A DNA stretch of 56,256 bases, taken from Bin125 sp026705025. GTDB lineage: Bacteria > Chloroflexota > Dehalococcoidia > Bin125. The notes under the pieces were generated by a model. The model made no database searches, was not told the origin of the DNA, and worked only from the letters and a program-made list of their open reading frames with translations. This document shows, one piece after another, positions 6,566-16,560 of this stretch. The translations under genes and the position numbers were made by a program. The stretch covers positions 1-56,256 of the forward strand of contig JAPPBN010000040.1 of assembly GCA_026705025.1 (NCBI GenBank). Reading direction: 5' to 3'. The stretch's first letter is position 1, and every line of letters begins with the position of its first letter.

Positions 6566-9500
6566 TCAAGCGGTCGGCCGGCTCAGGACACCAGGCTGCG
6601 TCGCGCTGGCCAGAGTCGTGCGCACCTCGGCGATCGCCTCGGGCAAGCTGTCGATTTCCACAGCTTCGTTCGGTTCCAGGAACAACAGGATGCAGCGCTC
6701 GACCGTTCGGTGGAGCGATTCCTGAAGGATCAGCGCGTAGGCGGCAGCCTGCAGACGATAACGCTCGGCTGCTGCGGCCACTGATTCCCCGGGCTGTAGT
6801 GCGTCGGTCTTGTAGTCGATGACGACGAGATTGCCATTGGGCAGCTCGTAGAGGAGGTCGATGAACCCGTCGAGCAACACGCCGTCAACCTCGACCGCGG
6901 CGTAGAGTTCGCGCCAATAGCGATTGGCGTCAACCGCCTGTCTGACCACGTGACTGTGGGTCGCTCGCATCGCGAGACGTCTCACCGCATCGGCAGCGGG
7001 ACCGCTGAGGGATTCCGCCGCCGCCTGGGCATTGGCCGCCTGGCGGATCTCTGATTCGTCGTAATGTCGCAGATCAACCACCTGCAACACCGCGTGCGTT
7101 GCACGTCCGATTGCCGTGCCGGCTCGGCCTCGACGCCAGGGCGGCAAGTCCGGGTCCGGCTCGTGGTTCGGCTGTCGCTCAGGCGGTGCCGACTTGCCCA
7201 CGGCGAGTTTGGCGACGCCGGTCGCTGATTCGTGAGACAGGGCCGAGAGCCGACGCACCGCGTCAGTTCGTTGAGCGATCCACTCCTGGCGGTCTGTCCA
7301 GGTTTCCTGGTCAGGCTCGGGTTCCGGCGGCGCCTCAATGGCCGGCGGCTCGGGAATCTGGTTGTGTTTCAGTAACCGGCAGGGCGCCGCGGACGATTGC
7401 AGCGCTTCCGCGATCAACTGAGCATCGCACTGCCGGCCGGTCTTGCGGTACAGGCTGACGATCAGATGGTCTCGCGCGCGTGTGGCGGCGACGTAGTTGC
7501 GGCGTACGTACTCGTCTCGCTGCAGTTTGTCTTCGCGCTCCCAGAGCTCGGAAAAACCGGGCGTCATGAGGTCGGCGCCCAGGCGAACCTCCGGACGCCC
7601 GTCGGCGCCCCACAGTAGCCACGGCGGATCGCTGCGTGGCTGGGTATTCAGTCCGCTGAATATGACAATCGGAAATTCGAGGCCTTTGGCCGCGTGAACG
7701 GTCATGATCCGCACTGCGTCGTGATCTTCTTCGGGCACGACCGATTCAATCACCTGAGTGTCTGCCTCGGCCTGGTGTACAGCCCAGGCGAGGAACTCGC
7801 CGAGCGTCGAGCCGCCGCCGTCGCAGAAGGCACGCGCCTGGTCATGGAGGAAGCGGTAACGGGCCCAGGATTCTCGCGGCTGGCGCTCTGCTACGGCCAA
7901 TTCCATCAACCGGCGTTCCCTGATGCAAAGACCCACAACCTCGCTGACCGACAGCTGCCAGCGCCGAGAGGCCAGTTCGTTGAGCCAGCGCATTGAGTCG
8001 GCCACTGGGTCGTCCTCGGCAACGCCCCTGGGGATCGGTCGGCGGTAGTCCCAGTCGCCGCGAGCTTGTCGCCAGCGATGAAGATCGTCGTCCGCGCAGG
8101 CAAATGCGGGGGAGCGCAGCGCAGCAACAAGGGCGATCTGGTCGGTTGGATCATCGATGGCGCGGAGAAGATTCAGGAGATCGCGAATCTCACGGGTGTC
8201 GTAGACCAGCGAACGGCTTTCCAGCCGGTAGGGAATGTTCCGATCTTCCAGAGCGGGCAGTACGTGTCTGAGTCCGGTTCTGGTGGGTACGAGGACGGCG
8301 GTGTCCGCGAAGCGCGCGTCCCGGCATCCTTCGAGCGCCTTGTCATAGACCTGCCATTGCGAGGCGGTGATATCGGCGATCATTCGCGCCAACGCGTCGG
8401 CTTCCAACACGCGGGTCTTGTCCACCGGACCCTCGTACTCCTCTCCGACCACGGTGACCGGCTGCGCAACCTCAGACATCTGCGGCCGGTCAGGATTCAA
8501 GTCTTCCCAACCCGCCTGATCGGCGCCGCCCTCGGCCATCAGAGGCCGAAAGACCGCGTTGACGAATGCCGTGACCGCCGGGGTTGAGCGGAAGTTTTGC
8601 GTCAGCTTCGTCAGGCCGTTCTTCTGTTCGCGTTTGACCTGGTTGAACTGCTGGATATCGGCGCGCCGGAAGCGGTAGATCGACTGTTTCGGATCACCGA
8701 CGTAGAACGCTCGGCCTGGTTCTGACTGAGTGATCGCGTCCACAATCCGAGTCTGCAATGGATCGTTGTCCTGGAATTCATCAATCAGCAAGCGTCGGAA
8801 TCGGCCGCGGATGGCTGAGGCGACAGCTGTGTTCGATTCCAGGACTCGGCAGGCGCGTATCAGGAGATCCTGAAACTCCAGCTCACCCGCGCGTCTTCGC
8901 TCGTCGGCATAGTCGATCACGAAGGAACGGAGGGCATTGTGAATCGGCCCGAGCACCGGCTCGAAGGCCGCCGCCAATAGACGGCCGGGAACATATGCGA
9001 GCCCCCTCAGTTCGTCCTTGATTTCCTTGACCTGATCGGCGCCGCCCCACGGCGCGCCGCGTCCGCCCTGGCCCGGGCCGACTTTGAACTCGGTGTCGCG
9101 GAGAACGCGTCTGAGCTCAGCACCAGAAGGATCCCGTTTGGCCGAGTCCCGCACTTCATCGAGACGCTGATCCATGCGTAGCAGGTGTTGCGCCAGCTTG
9201 TCCTCGGCGTCCGCGCAGCGAATCCGCAACGACGTGACAGCCCGCAGCGGCGCAGAGATCTCGGCGATGTTCTGCGGCAGATCCGGCGGTTGCATCTCTG
9301 CCGACGGCGATTCGGCTCGGTCCCAGTCGAAGTGCAGGGCTCTGGCCAGTTCTCTCAGATGCTCGAGGGTCATCTGCTGTTCGAAGGCCGCCAACAGAGG
9401 CTCGGCCAACGACTCGTCCTCGAGGATCGCGTCCAGCGCGTCGTCCCAGCGGCGATTGAACGAGAGCAGCGCTTCTGACTCATCGACGATTCGGAATCCG

Positions 9501-9868
9501 GGAGGCAGACCCGCTTCGACCGGGTGCATCCTGAGGATGCGGCCGGCGAAGGCGTGCAACGTCTCGATCGCCGCGTGGTCCAGCTGTTCGGCGGCGGCGG
9601 CAAACAGTGCAGCGCGGGCCGGATCGGTCGTTGACTGCCGCTGCTGATCCAGCTCTTGCAGCACGCGATCGTAGAGTTCCGCTGCCGCCTTCTCGGTAAA
9701 TGTGATTGCGGCGATCTCATTCGCCTGGACCACCCCAGTGGCGATCAGGTTCACGATTCGCTGGACCAGTTGATGAGTCTTGCCCGTACCGGCCCCAGCT
9801 TCGACGAACAGGGTCTCGCCGAGGCTGTGTTCAATTCGATCCCTGGCCTGCTGATCGGCGAGGGTCAT
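6566..9868 (-). CDS. addA: AddA-type helicase-nuclease (UvrD superfamily)
   Basis: An 1100-residue protein with the full set of superfamily 1A helicase motifs. Walker A is GAGTGKT (about 25-31), motif II is IDEFQD, motif III is YVGDPKQSIYRFR, motif V is TVHAAKGLEFP and motif VI is VAATRARDHL. The C terminus has a PD-(D/E)XK nuclease with D..VIDYKTD. It partners with AddB to process double-strand ends for RecA-dependent repair. It overlaps addB by 4 bases (9865-9868), which implies translational coupling. Length and motif order fit the family. The alternative label of generic UvrD/exonuclease V subunit is less specific. Confidence 0.9.
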   Translation of the reverse strand: MTLADQQARDRIEHSLGETLFVEAGAGTGKTHQLVQRIVNLIATGVVQANEIAAITFTEKAAAELYDRVLQELDQQRQSTTDPARAALFAAAAEQLDHAAIETLHAFAGRILRMHPVEAGLPPGFRIVDESEALLSFNRRWDDALDAILEDESLAEPLLAAFEQQMTLEHLRELARALHFDWDRAESPSAEMQPPDLPQNIAEISAPLRAVTSLRIRCADAEDKLAQHLLRMDQRLDEVRDSAKRDPSGAELRRVLRDTEFKVGPGQGGRGAPWGGADQVKEIKDELRGLAYVPGRLLAAAFEPVLGPIHNALRSFVIDYADERRRAGELEFQDLLIRACRVLESNTAVASAIRGRFRRLLIDEFQDNDPLQTRIVDAITQSEPGRAFYVGDPKQSIYRFRRADIQQFNQVKREQKNGLTKLTQNFRSTPAVTAFVNAVFRPLMAEGGADQAGWEDLNPDRPQMSEVAQPVTVVGEEYEGPVDKTRVLEADALARMIADITASQWQVYDKALEGCRDARFADTAVLVPTRTGLRHVLPALEDRNIPYRLESRSLVYDTREIRDLLNLLRAIDDPTDQIALVAALRSPAFACADDDLHRWRQARGDWDYRRPIPRGVAEDDPVADSMRWLNELASRRWQLSVSEVVGLCIRERRLMELAVAERQPRESWARYRFLHDQARAFCDGGGSTLGEFLAWAVHQAEADTQVIESVVPEEDHDAVRIMTVHAAKGLEFPIVIFSGLNTQPRSDPPWLLWGADGRPEVRLGADLMTPGFSELWEREDKLQRDEYVRRNYVAATRARDHLIVSLYRKTGRQCDAQLIAEALQSSAAPCRLLKHNQIPEPPAIEAPPEPEPDQETWTDRQEWIAQRTDAVRRLSALSHESATGVAKLAVGKSAPPERQPNHEPDPDLPPWRRGRAGTAIGRATHAVLQVVDLRHYDESEIRQAANAQAAAESLSGPAADAVRRLAMRATHSHVVRQAVDANRYWRELYAAVEVDGVLLDGFIDLLYELPNGNLVVIDYKTDALQPGESVAAAAERYRLQAAAYALILQESLHRTVERCILLFLEPNEAVEIDSLPEAIAEVRTTLASATQPGVLSRPTA

Positions 9869-12800
9869 GCGCCATCCGTCTCTTCGGACGCCTCACCGGT
9901 GAACGCCATGTAGTCGGCCAGGCGAGGATCTTGCCGGCTCTGTTTCCAGCGGGCCGACCGGTCGACCGGACAGACCGGGTCGAAGCTGCAGAACCGGCAG
10001 TTTGATGTGCGTTCGCGGTGATCGTCGGCTCCTGGATTGGCCGGGAATCGACCGAGGCGAATGTTCTTGACGACGAGATTGACCGCCTGCTCGAAGCGCT
10101 GCGTGTGTTCCTCATCCCAGTCGACACGGTTGTACTTGAATCCGGCACGGTTGGTGATGAACCAGTAGGCAGAACTGACCGTCGTGGCTGGATCGAGATC
10201 ATAGATCTGACGAGCCGCCAGCGCGTACACCGGCAACTGCAGAACTCGGCCGCCGACCATTGGGTCCTGTCTCAGTTCGCCCGCGGTGGGAAACTCTCTG
10301 CCAGTCTTGTAATCGATCACGATGAACCGATCATCGGTCGTTGATTGGTCCACGCGATCGATCATGCCTCTGAGCTGGAGCGAACCTCCTTCGGCCAGTA
10401 CGAGTTCGACTTCCGCCTGGCTGTCAGGCAAGCGGCCAAATACGAGCTCACTGGCGACCTGACGCGTGTGTTCACGGGCCCGATGCTCGTCGTCGCGAGC
10501 GAGCAACGTCTCCAGGTCGTTGAGGATTTCCTGGCGGTCCCGGCGCCAGAGCAGATCGCGGCCGGTCAATCCACGTTGCCTGGCTTCATCGAGCATCTCG
10601 ATTGCGATCGTCTCGAGTCGTTGGCGTTCGCTACGCGGCCAGCGTTCCCCTGGACTCGGGTGAGATTCAGTCTGTCGGAAGAACTGGTCCAGGATGTCAT
10701 GCATCAATGAGCCCTTGTCGAGGGCTGAGATCTGCAGCTCGTCGCGCGCGTCGTCGCGTTCTTCGATCCGGAGGACGCGCCCCAGGAAGTAGCGATAGGG
10801 ACAGGTGGCCCAGTCCTGCAACGCTCCGGCAGAATGCGGCACGCCGACTGCGGCGGCGGCGCCCTCGGCTATCAGGCCGTCCCATCGCGTGAGCAGGGGC
10901 CGCCAGCGTTCACGGCGCTGGATTAACCCCCGACCGAGCGATTGGATTTCGCGGGCGAGGTAATGATTCAACGGTTGTGGAGCAAGGCGAATGCGCCTCA
11001 GGTCGAACTCGTGAAGGTCGGCCGGCGTCTCCGATCCGAGCAGCGCGCCCTCGAACGAGGGGATAGCGGACACTACACGGGAAGGCGCCCGATCGATCTT
11101 GGAGGCGTAGATGCGTTCGCCGGCGTTCAACTCCGTCGCCGACTCCAGCAGCCATCTGCCCGGCAACCTCGCCTGTTGCGCCCGCATGTCTGCTCGCGGA
11201 TAGCTGAGCACTCGCCGATCGGCTGAGTGCAGCGCGATGAGGTAATCGGCCCGCTCACGGCGCAACTGGTCGGCGGCGACAGGCAACGCCGCGCTGACGC
11301 GGAGTCGCTCTGAAAGCAGTGGATCGTCAGAACGTGGCTGCGGCAGCGACTTCTCGGCAGCGCCGAGGATGTACACGACGTCCCACTGCAATCCGACGGC
11401 AGAACTCAACGGCCCGACATACACACCGTCCCCGAATCGACGATGGTGACCGGTCGGCCGTTGCAATCCTCGTCGCGCGGCTGATGCGAATCGATCCGGC
11501 GTCGCTTCCTCGAGATCGTCGAGCCAGGAGAGCTCGGTCAAGAGCTGCTGGACATCGTCCCAGCGCGCGAGTTCGACATCGTCTTCGTCCGACATCTGCA
11601 CGGCAAACCCGCTGCGATTACCAAGCAAGAGCTGCAACTGGCCTTGCACGCGGCTGGCATATGTCGACCAACTGGCGCGCTCCGGGGTCTCCACTGCGAA
11701 CCGCGCTAACCGTGCGGCGAAGTCGGAGAAGTCGCCCAACTCTCGAATCTCAGCTTCGACCCAGGGAAGTCTTCCTGGCTTGCTCTCGTCGCCGACGCGC
11801 CTGAGGCGCTCCAGGTCGACCTCGCAGGTTGCGCGATAACGACCGAGGCGGACTTGCCAATCCTGGGGATGGCGATGGAGATTCGCCCGGCGCGCGAGTT
11901 GGTTCCAGCGCGCGACCGGAGCCAGGTCACCGTTGGTATCGCGCACCGGCGCAGCCGCCAACCAGGGCGCGACGTCATTTGACCAACTCAGCGTCGGCTC
12001 TGACATGAGCCCAATCAGCCCGCTCAATGTCCGCCCGGCAATCGACTGACCCAATGTCTGGGCATTGCGTCCGTTCCAGGCAATGCCGCCAGCGTTGAGC
12101 TGTTCGGCGCAAATTCGGTGGTACGGCACGTTCTGGCGGTACAGGATGGCCGTCCGATGTAACGGGGTCGGCTGTGCGGCAATGAGTGATGCTGCGATCT
12201 CGCGAATCGCCGAACGGACCTCTTCCTCGGCGTCGGGCGACTGCACGATCCGTTGAGCCGACGGAAGTTCTCCCGGTTCGGTGCCGGCATCGTGATTCCA
12301 GGATTCCAACGTGTGTTGGTCGACCGCCTCTCGATCTCCGGTCAGGCCGATGAGCATCTCGACCCTGGTTTGAACCGCCAGTTCTTTCAGGAATTCTTGT
12401 TGAGAGGGGTTGAGTTGGCCAGGCAGATAGACGACGACGGAACCGATGTCGCGTAACACGACAGGTTGCCGTCCCAGCGCCTGGGTCGCCGACTTCGCCA
12501 GATCGCGATTGGTGTAGAAGTCCCGAGTCCGTTCCAGAAAGGCGTCGTACAGGCCCGCCAGATAAGCCGGCAGCCCGGATTGCGCCGCGATGACGTCGAG
12601 CTGCGACCGATCAAGCTCATCGAACTCGTCGAATCGCTGCACCAGGTGTTGCAGCAGCGGCCCATCGATCGGTACGTCGCCAAAGACCGGAGCGCCCGCG
12701 CGGGCAACTTCGCGAATCGTTTCGGCCCGAAGGGCTTCCGGCATCGGCCGGCGTCCCGAATTGGCCAGTGACGCGGAGCCAATCAACTCAAGCAACGCTC

Positions 12801-13011
12801 GCAAGGGCTTGACCTGAACGTTGAGAACGCCGCCGGGCCGACGACCGAGCAAGCGTCGGATGTGATAACCGGCAAGCGACGTGGGAACGACCACGGTGAC
12901 CGGCGCGAGCGGATCGGGCCGACCGGACTCTGTCTTCAAACGGTCGATAGCTTCGATCAGGGCGCGTTCGGCGTCGCGGCCGTAGGAATGAGCGGAAACC
13001 GTCAGAGACAT
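9865..13011 (-). CDS. addB: AddB-type exonuclease subunit with Fe-S nuclease domain
   Basis: A 1048-residue protein. The N-terminal half is a degenerate helicase-like region without a clear Walker A. The C-terminal quarter holds a PD-(D/E)XK nuclease (VIDYKTG, about residue 910). A CRFCSFDPVC cluster near the end, with an earlier Cys in ATCPYRYFLG (about 750), fits the four-cysteine Fe-S staple seen in AddB nucleases. It overlaps addA by 4 bases. It starts 17 bases after the DUF3892-like gene, so the whole block is probably one transcript. AddB sequences diverge strongly, so the assignment rests on the domain order and the AddA partner. Confidence 0.85.
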   Translation of the reverse strand: MSLTVSAHSYGRDAERALIEAIDRLKTESGRPDPLAPVTVVVPTSLAGYHIRRLLGRRPGGVLNVQVKPLRALLELIGSASLANSGRRPMPEALRAETIREVARAGAPVFGDVPIDGPLLQHLVQRFDEFDELDRSQLDVIAAQSGLPAYLAGLYDAFLERTRDFYTNRDLAKSATQALGRQPVVLRDIGSVVVYLPGQLNPSQQEFLKELAVQTRVEMLIGLTGDREAVDQHTLESWNHDAGTEPGELPSAQRIVQSPDAEEEVRSAIREIAASLIAAQPTPLHRTAILYRQNVPYHRICAEQLNAGGIAWNGRNAQTLGQSIAGRTLSGLIGLMSEPTLSWSNDVAPWLAAAPVRDTNGDLAPVARWNQLARRANLHRHPQDWQVRLGRYRATCEVDLERLRRVGDESKPGRLPWVEAEIRELGDFSDFAARLARFAVETPERASWSTYASRVQGQLQLLLGNRSGFAVQMSDEDDVELARWDDVQQLLTELSWLDDLEEATPDRFASAARRGLQRPTGHHRRFGDGVYVGPLSSAVGLQWDVVYILGAAEKSLPQPRSDDPLLSERLRVSAALPVAADQLRRERADYLIALHSADRRVLSYPRADMRAQQARLPGRWLLESATELNAGERIYASKIDRAPSRVVSAIPSFEGALLGSETPADLHEFDLRRIRLAPQPLNHYLAREIQSLGRGLIQRRERWRPLLTRWDGLIAEGAAAAVGVPHSAGALQDWATCPYRYFLGRVLRIEERDDARDELQISALDKGSLMHDILDQFFRQTESHPSPGERWPRSERQRLETIAIEMLDEARQRGLTGRDLLWRRDRQEILNDLETLLARDDEHRAREHTRQVASELVFGRLPDSQAEVELVLAEGGSLQLRGMIDRVDQSTTDDRFIVIDYKTGREFPTAGELRQDPMVGGRVLQLPVYALAARQIYDLDPATTVSSAYWFITNRAGFKYNRVDWDEEHTQRFEQAVNLVVKNIRLGRFPANPGADDHRERTSNCRFCSFDPVCPVDRSARWKQSRQDPRLADYMAFTGEASEETDGA

Positions 13012-13028
13012 GCCGTTGCGGCTCTCAT

Positions 13029-13289
13029 CTAACAGCGAGGCAACTGCGCCAGCAGGTCGTCTCCAGCGTCCGGATGTGTGCGCACGATCTTGCCGTGCGC
13101 CTCGACCGCCACGATCACCTCGACTCGTTCGCCGCGGCGGCCACTGACGAAATAACTGTGGCGACTGCCTTCAATATCGTCGACCAGGTCGAGAATCCAG
13201 ACCTTCCAGTTGAACGGTTCGTCGCCACAGAATGTGAGCGAGTTGCCGACGCGGTCGCGTCCGACTGCCTTGATTTCCCATTCAGCCAC
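13029..13289 (-). CDS. DUF3892-like small protein
   Basis: An 86-residue protein lying between dnaN (27 bases upstream) and addB (17 bases downstream). It has a central beta-rich part with a 'GRRGERVEVIVAV' strand and ends in a conserved-looking tail, VRTHPDAGDDLLAQLPRC. The tail matches the 'RT.PDG...DNLL.LP' ending I associate with DUF3892 proteins. Its function is unknown. The position inside a replication and recombination block suggests a link to DNA metabolism, but this is guilt by association only. Confidence 0.6.
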   Translation of the reverse strand: MAEWEIKAVGRDRVGNSLTFCGDEPFNWKVWILDLVDDIEGSRHSYFVSGRRGERVEVIVAVEAHGKIVRTHPDAGDDLLAQLPRC

Positions 13290-13316
13290 GATGCACCCGG
13301 GCGCACGTGCGCCGAG

Positions 13317-14465
13317 CTACGCGTCTTCCCACTGCACAAACATTGGCATGAGCACGTGCACGTAGTTGTCGCGTCCGACTACGCGGAAGACGCCGGGGTT
13401 GCTCGGTCCGCTGGTTTCCATCGCAATCTCGGCCGACGAGGCGCCACTGGCGATCTGGAGGACATCCTGGAGATAACGCACGTTGTAGGCGATCCGCGAG
13501 TTTTCTCCTTCAATCACCGCATCGACACGGCCGCGGTGATTGCCCAGTTCTTCGGCTCGGGCGGTCAAGGTGATGTTCTGGTCGGAGCCTTCGCCGCTGA
13601 AGATGAGCCGGATGATGCCGCTCGACTCGCGCGCGAATACGGCAGCCGAGCGGACGCCTCCCTGGAGTACCGAACCAGGCAGGATCGCGCGGGTCTGGTA
13701 CTCGGATGGAATCAGCTGGTCGTAACTCGGGTAGTTCCCCTGGATCAGCTGCGCGGTCATCTGCACCGAGCGCACGTGGAAGCGGACATAGGTGCGGTCG
13801 GCGTGGATGTACATCTCGACCGCCGAGTCATCGTCGGTCAAGAGTCGCTCAAGCTCGGTCAGGGCCCGGGCCGGCACCGTGATCTCCAACCGATCGTCCA
13901 GCTCCGAGGCAACGTTCATCTCGTAGACGGCGAGTCGGAAGCCGTCGGCAGCGGCAAGTGTCATCTTGTCGCCCTCAAAACGGAAATGCACACCGGTCAG
14001 GACCGGCCGGCCGTCATCGGTCGCCGCCGCGAAGACGACGTGGCGCAGCGCCTCGCGCAAATCGCGAGCAACGATCTTGATCCAGTCGCCCTCCCCGATT
14101 CCCGGAATGTTGGGGTAGCTCGTCGACGACATCCCGTGAATCGACGACTCATTGGCGTCGGAGGCTCGAATCTGGGCGACAAGGGAATTCTCGGCCACTT
14201 CGATCGTGATTTCGGCCGACGACAACGCGGCCACCAGGTCATTGATGAAGCGATGTGGAACGGTGATGGCGCCCGGCTCGGAGATGACGGCGTCAATGCT
14301 GCAAATCATTGCGATCTCGGTATCGGTCGCGGTCAGCCGAACGCCGTCATCGTCAGCCTCGAGGTGGACATGTCTTAGTTGATCGAGTGAATGCCGCGCA
14401 GCCACTGCCCGCGAGACGACGTTCAGCCCATGCTGCAGAGCCGCCTGTGATGTCTGGATACGCAT
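13317..14465 (-). CDS. dnaN: DNA polymerase III beta sliding clamp
   Basis: A 382-residue protein, the normal length for DnaN. Three repeated clamp folds are visible. The middle part has the VLTGVHFRFEGDKMTLAAADGFRLA pattern (about 160-185; ADGFRLA is diagnostic), and the C terminus ends in YVHVLMPMFV, equivalent to the family's terminal 'MPMR' strand. DnaN encircles DNA and tethers polymerases and repair enzymes. A GGGAG ribosome site precedes the ATG at 14465. dnaA is not adjacent, so the classical dnaA-dnaN order is not kept here. DnaN heads the block that also contains addB, addA and holA. Confidence 0.96.
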   Translation of the reverse strand: MRIQTSQAALQHGLNVVSRAVAARHSLDQLRHVHLEADDDGVRLTATDTEIAMICSIDAVISEPGAITVPHRFINDLVAALSSAEITIEVAENSLVAQIRASDANESSIHGMSSTSYPNIPGIGEGDWIKIVARDLREALRHVVFAAATDDGRPVLTGVHFRFEGDKMTLAAADGFRLAVYEMNVASELDDRLEITVPARALTELERLLTDDDSAVEMYIHADRTYVRFHVRSVQMTAQLIQGNYPSYDQLIPSEYQTRAILPGSVLQGGVRSAAVFARESSGIIRLIFSGEGSDQNITLTARAEELGNHRGRVDAVIEGENSRIAYNVRYLQDVLQIASGASSAEIAMETSGPSNPGVFRVVGRDNYVHVLMPMFVQWEDA

Positions 14466-14631
14466 CGCGCCGCTCCCGATTCGACTTCCGAACGTAACCC
14501 CAAGTATTGATCACTTAGGTTATCGATATGTGCATATTGTATCTGATGGAGAGACAGCAACGGCACGTTGTTGATGGCCGGTTGACACACTGTGGAATAT
14601 CCGCCTGGGCGTAGCGACGACCGAGGCGTCG
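14466..14631 (-). promoter_or_regulatory. AT-richer upstream region of dnaN
   Basis: This gap between dnaN and the HAD gene is clearly richer in A and T than its surroundings between about 14500 and 14560. It holds a minus-strand TACAAT at 14541-14536 that could serve as a -10 for dnaN, but no good -35 is visible. A TATCGATA palindrome lies at 14520-14527. I found no cluster of DnaA boxes. Confidence 0.35.
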
Positions 14632-15456
14632 TCAAGCCGGCGCACGATCGGGAAGCGCATTGAGAATCCCGGTCAGGTCCGGGCCGCTCCAGGTGGGATG
14701 TGACCGCATCATCTGTTCGCGGTAAGGATCGGGATAGCGGGAGACCCAATACACGGGCAGACCGGCGTGGTTGGCTCCAGTGACGTCGGCCCATGGACTA
14801 TCGCCGACGTAGAGCACCTCGCACGGTTCGAGTTCGAGCCGCTCGCAGAGCTGATCGAAGAAGGGCTTGCGCGGTTTGTAAGACTGCGCTTCTTCTGAAG
14901 AGAGCACCATCTCGACCTCGATGCCGGCTTTCTCCAGCGCGTGCTCAAGGTGGTCGTCGTCGGCGTTGCTGCCGATCGCGATGCGGTAGCCGCGATCCTG
15001 GAGCTCGGCGAACACGTGCGAGACCTCCGGATACGCAGGCGCGACCGAGAGCTCATCCCACAGGTGCTGGAACGCCGTGGTCGGCGGAATCGTCTCGACC
15101 GAGTGATGTTTGAACGCCTCGCCGAAAAAAAACGGCCAGGTCTCCGAGAAGGGCCGGAAGGGTGGCTCAGGACCCTCCAGCGGGCGCTCAGGGTTGCGCC
15201 CCTCTCGCTTCGACATCTCGCGCGACGCTTCCAGCCATGCCTCCCAGACGTCCTCGCCGGTGGCGTGATCGACGCCATGTCGATGCAGCATGTCCTGGAT
15301 CAGCGAGGCAAACTGCCGCTCCTCGAGCTGCAACAGCGTGCCGTAACAGTCGAAGGCAACGGCCCGAACGGTGTGGACGGCCTGGTCGGATCCGACCGCC
15401 GGCGGAGCGGGCTCGCTGGTCGGTTGCGCGGGCGTCTCGGTGCTCGATTCGGTCAT
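14632..15456 (-). CDS. HAD-family hydrolase
   Basis: A 274-residue protein. Motif I is DCYGTL (about residue 35, nucleophilic Asp). Motif II is the Ser in GSNADDD, motif III is Lys in YKPRKP, and motif IV is VGDSPWADVTGA. The pattern and helical cap fit the haloacid dehalogenase/phosphoglycolate phosphatase-like branch, and the final substrate is unknown. The first 28 residues are Ser/Thr/Pro/Glu-rich and probably disordered. It lies 75 bases downstream of the hemB stop side, and the two may be read separately. Confidence 0.85.
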   Translation of the reverse strand: MTESSTETPAQPTSEPAPPAVGSDQAVHTVRAVAFDCYGTLLQLEERQFASLIQDMLHRHGVDHATGEDVWEAWLEASREMSKREGRNPERPLEGPEPPFRPFSETWPFFFGEAFKHHSVETIPPTTAFQHLWDELSVAPAYPEVSHVFAELQDRGYRIAIGSNADDDHLEHALEKAGIEVEMVLSSEEAQSYKPRKPFFDQLCERLELEPCEVLYVGDSPWADVTGANHAGLPVYWVSRYPDPYREQMMRSHPTWSGPDLTGILNALPDRAPA

Positions 15457-15531
15457 GCCACCCCCTGTGGTTCGCTGGCTTCACTCTGGCATCGGGCGAT
15501 ATTGCTATGTGCCCGCCCGGAGCGCCGCGCC

Positions 15532-16560
15532 TCAGCTGCCCTGACGGGCGAGCCAGCGCGAGGCCTCCTTGGCGTGATAGGTCAGAATCAAATCGGCGCC
15601 GGCCCGCTTGATGCCGGTCAAGGTCTCGAGGACAACGCGCTCTTCGTCGATCCAGCCGTTGCCGGCGGCCGCTTTGAGCATCGCGTACTCGCCGCTGACG
15701 TTGTAGGCGGCCAGCGGCACGTCGAATCGCTGGCGCGCCTCGCGTACCAGATCGAGATAGGCCAAGGCCGGCTTGACCATGACCATGTCGGCGCCTTCGG
15801 CGAGGTCGCGCTCGATCGCGCGCATCGCCTCGCGGCCGTTGGGCGGGTCCATCTGGTAGGCGCGGCGATCTCCAAACTGGGGGGCGGAGTCGGCGGCGTC
15901 ACGGAAGGGACCGTAGAAGGCCGAGGCGAATTTCGCCGAGTAGGCGAGCAGCGCGCGATCGTCAAAGCCACCCTGATCGAGTGCCTGCCTGATCATGCCG
16001 ATCCGCCCGTCCATCATGTCCGAAGGCGCGATCACGTCGGCACCGGCCTCGGCCTGGCTCAAGGCCGTCTGAGCCAGGAGTTCGACTGACGCGTCGTTGA
16101 TCACCGAGCCATCGTCGGCCAAGACGCCGCAATGGCCGTGGTCGGTGTACTCGCAGAGACAGACGTCGGTCACGACAATCAGGTCGGGTTGAGCATCCTT
16201 GAGCGCGCGAGTCGCCTGTTGAACGATTCCGTCGCGAATCCAGGCCCCGCTGCCTTCAGCGTCCTTCGACTCTGGAAGGCCGAACAGCAGGATTGCCGGG
16301 ATATCGAGCGAGCGCAGTTCGGCTGCTTCCTGTGCGAGCTGGTCGACGGACAAGCGGGATTGTCCGGGCATTGAGGGAATCGGCTCTCGCACGTCCCGGC
16401 CCACGGTGACAAAGACCGGATAAATGAAATCCGACGGTGACAGACGAGTCTCGCGCACCATGCGGCGCAGGCCGTCCGAGCGGCGCAGGCGGCGCATCCG
16501 GTGTTCGGTCGGAATGCTGCCTGCGGAATGAAGTAGGGCGGGCTGCCGTGCGCTGGTCAT
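15532..16560 (-). CDS. hemB: Delta-aminolevulinic acid dehydratase (porphobilinogen synthase)
   Basis: A 342-residue protein that condenses two 5-aminolevulinate molecules into porphobilinogen. The zinc site is present as Cys134, Cys136 and Cys144 in DVCLCEYTDHGHCG. The Schiff-base lysines are Lys210 (YSAKFASAFYGP) and Lys263 (VMVKPALAYLD). This marks it as the zinc-dependent type. Its ATG overlaps the cobA/hemD stop by 4 bases, so translation is probably coupled. It is the last gene of the sirC-hemC-cobA/hemD-hemB operon. Confidence 0.96.
   Translation of the reverse strand: MTSARQPALLHSAGSIPTEHRMRRLRRSDGLRRMVRETRLSPSDFIYPVFVTVGRDVREPIPSMPGQSRLSVDQLAQEAAELRSLDIPAILLFGLPESKDAEGSGAWIRDGIVQQATRALKDAQPDLIVVTDVCLCEYTDHGHCGVLADDGSVINDASVELLAQTALSQAEAGADVIAPSDMMDGRIGMIRQALDQGGFDDRALLAYSAKFASAFYGPFRDAADSAPQFGDRRAYQMDPPNGREAMRAIERDLAEGADMVMVKPALAYLDLVREARQRFDVPLAAYNVSGEYAMLKAAAGNGWIDEERVVLETLTGIKRAGADLILTYHAKEASRWLARQGS

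Noticed and set aside
14466..14631. Replication origin beside dnaN
   Set aside because: No cluster of DnaA boxes and no dnaA; only a modest AT-rich patch.
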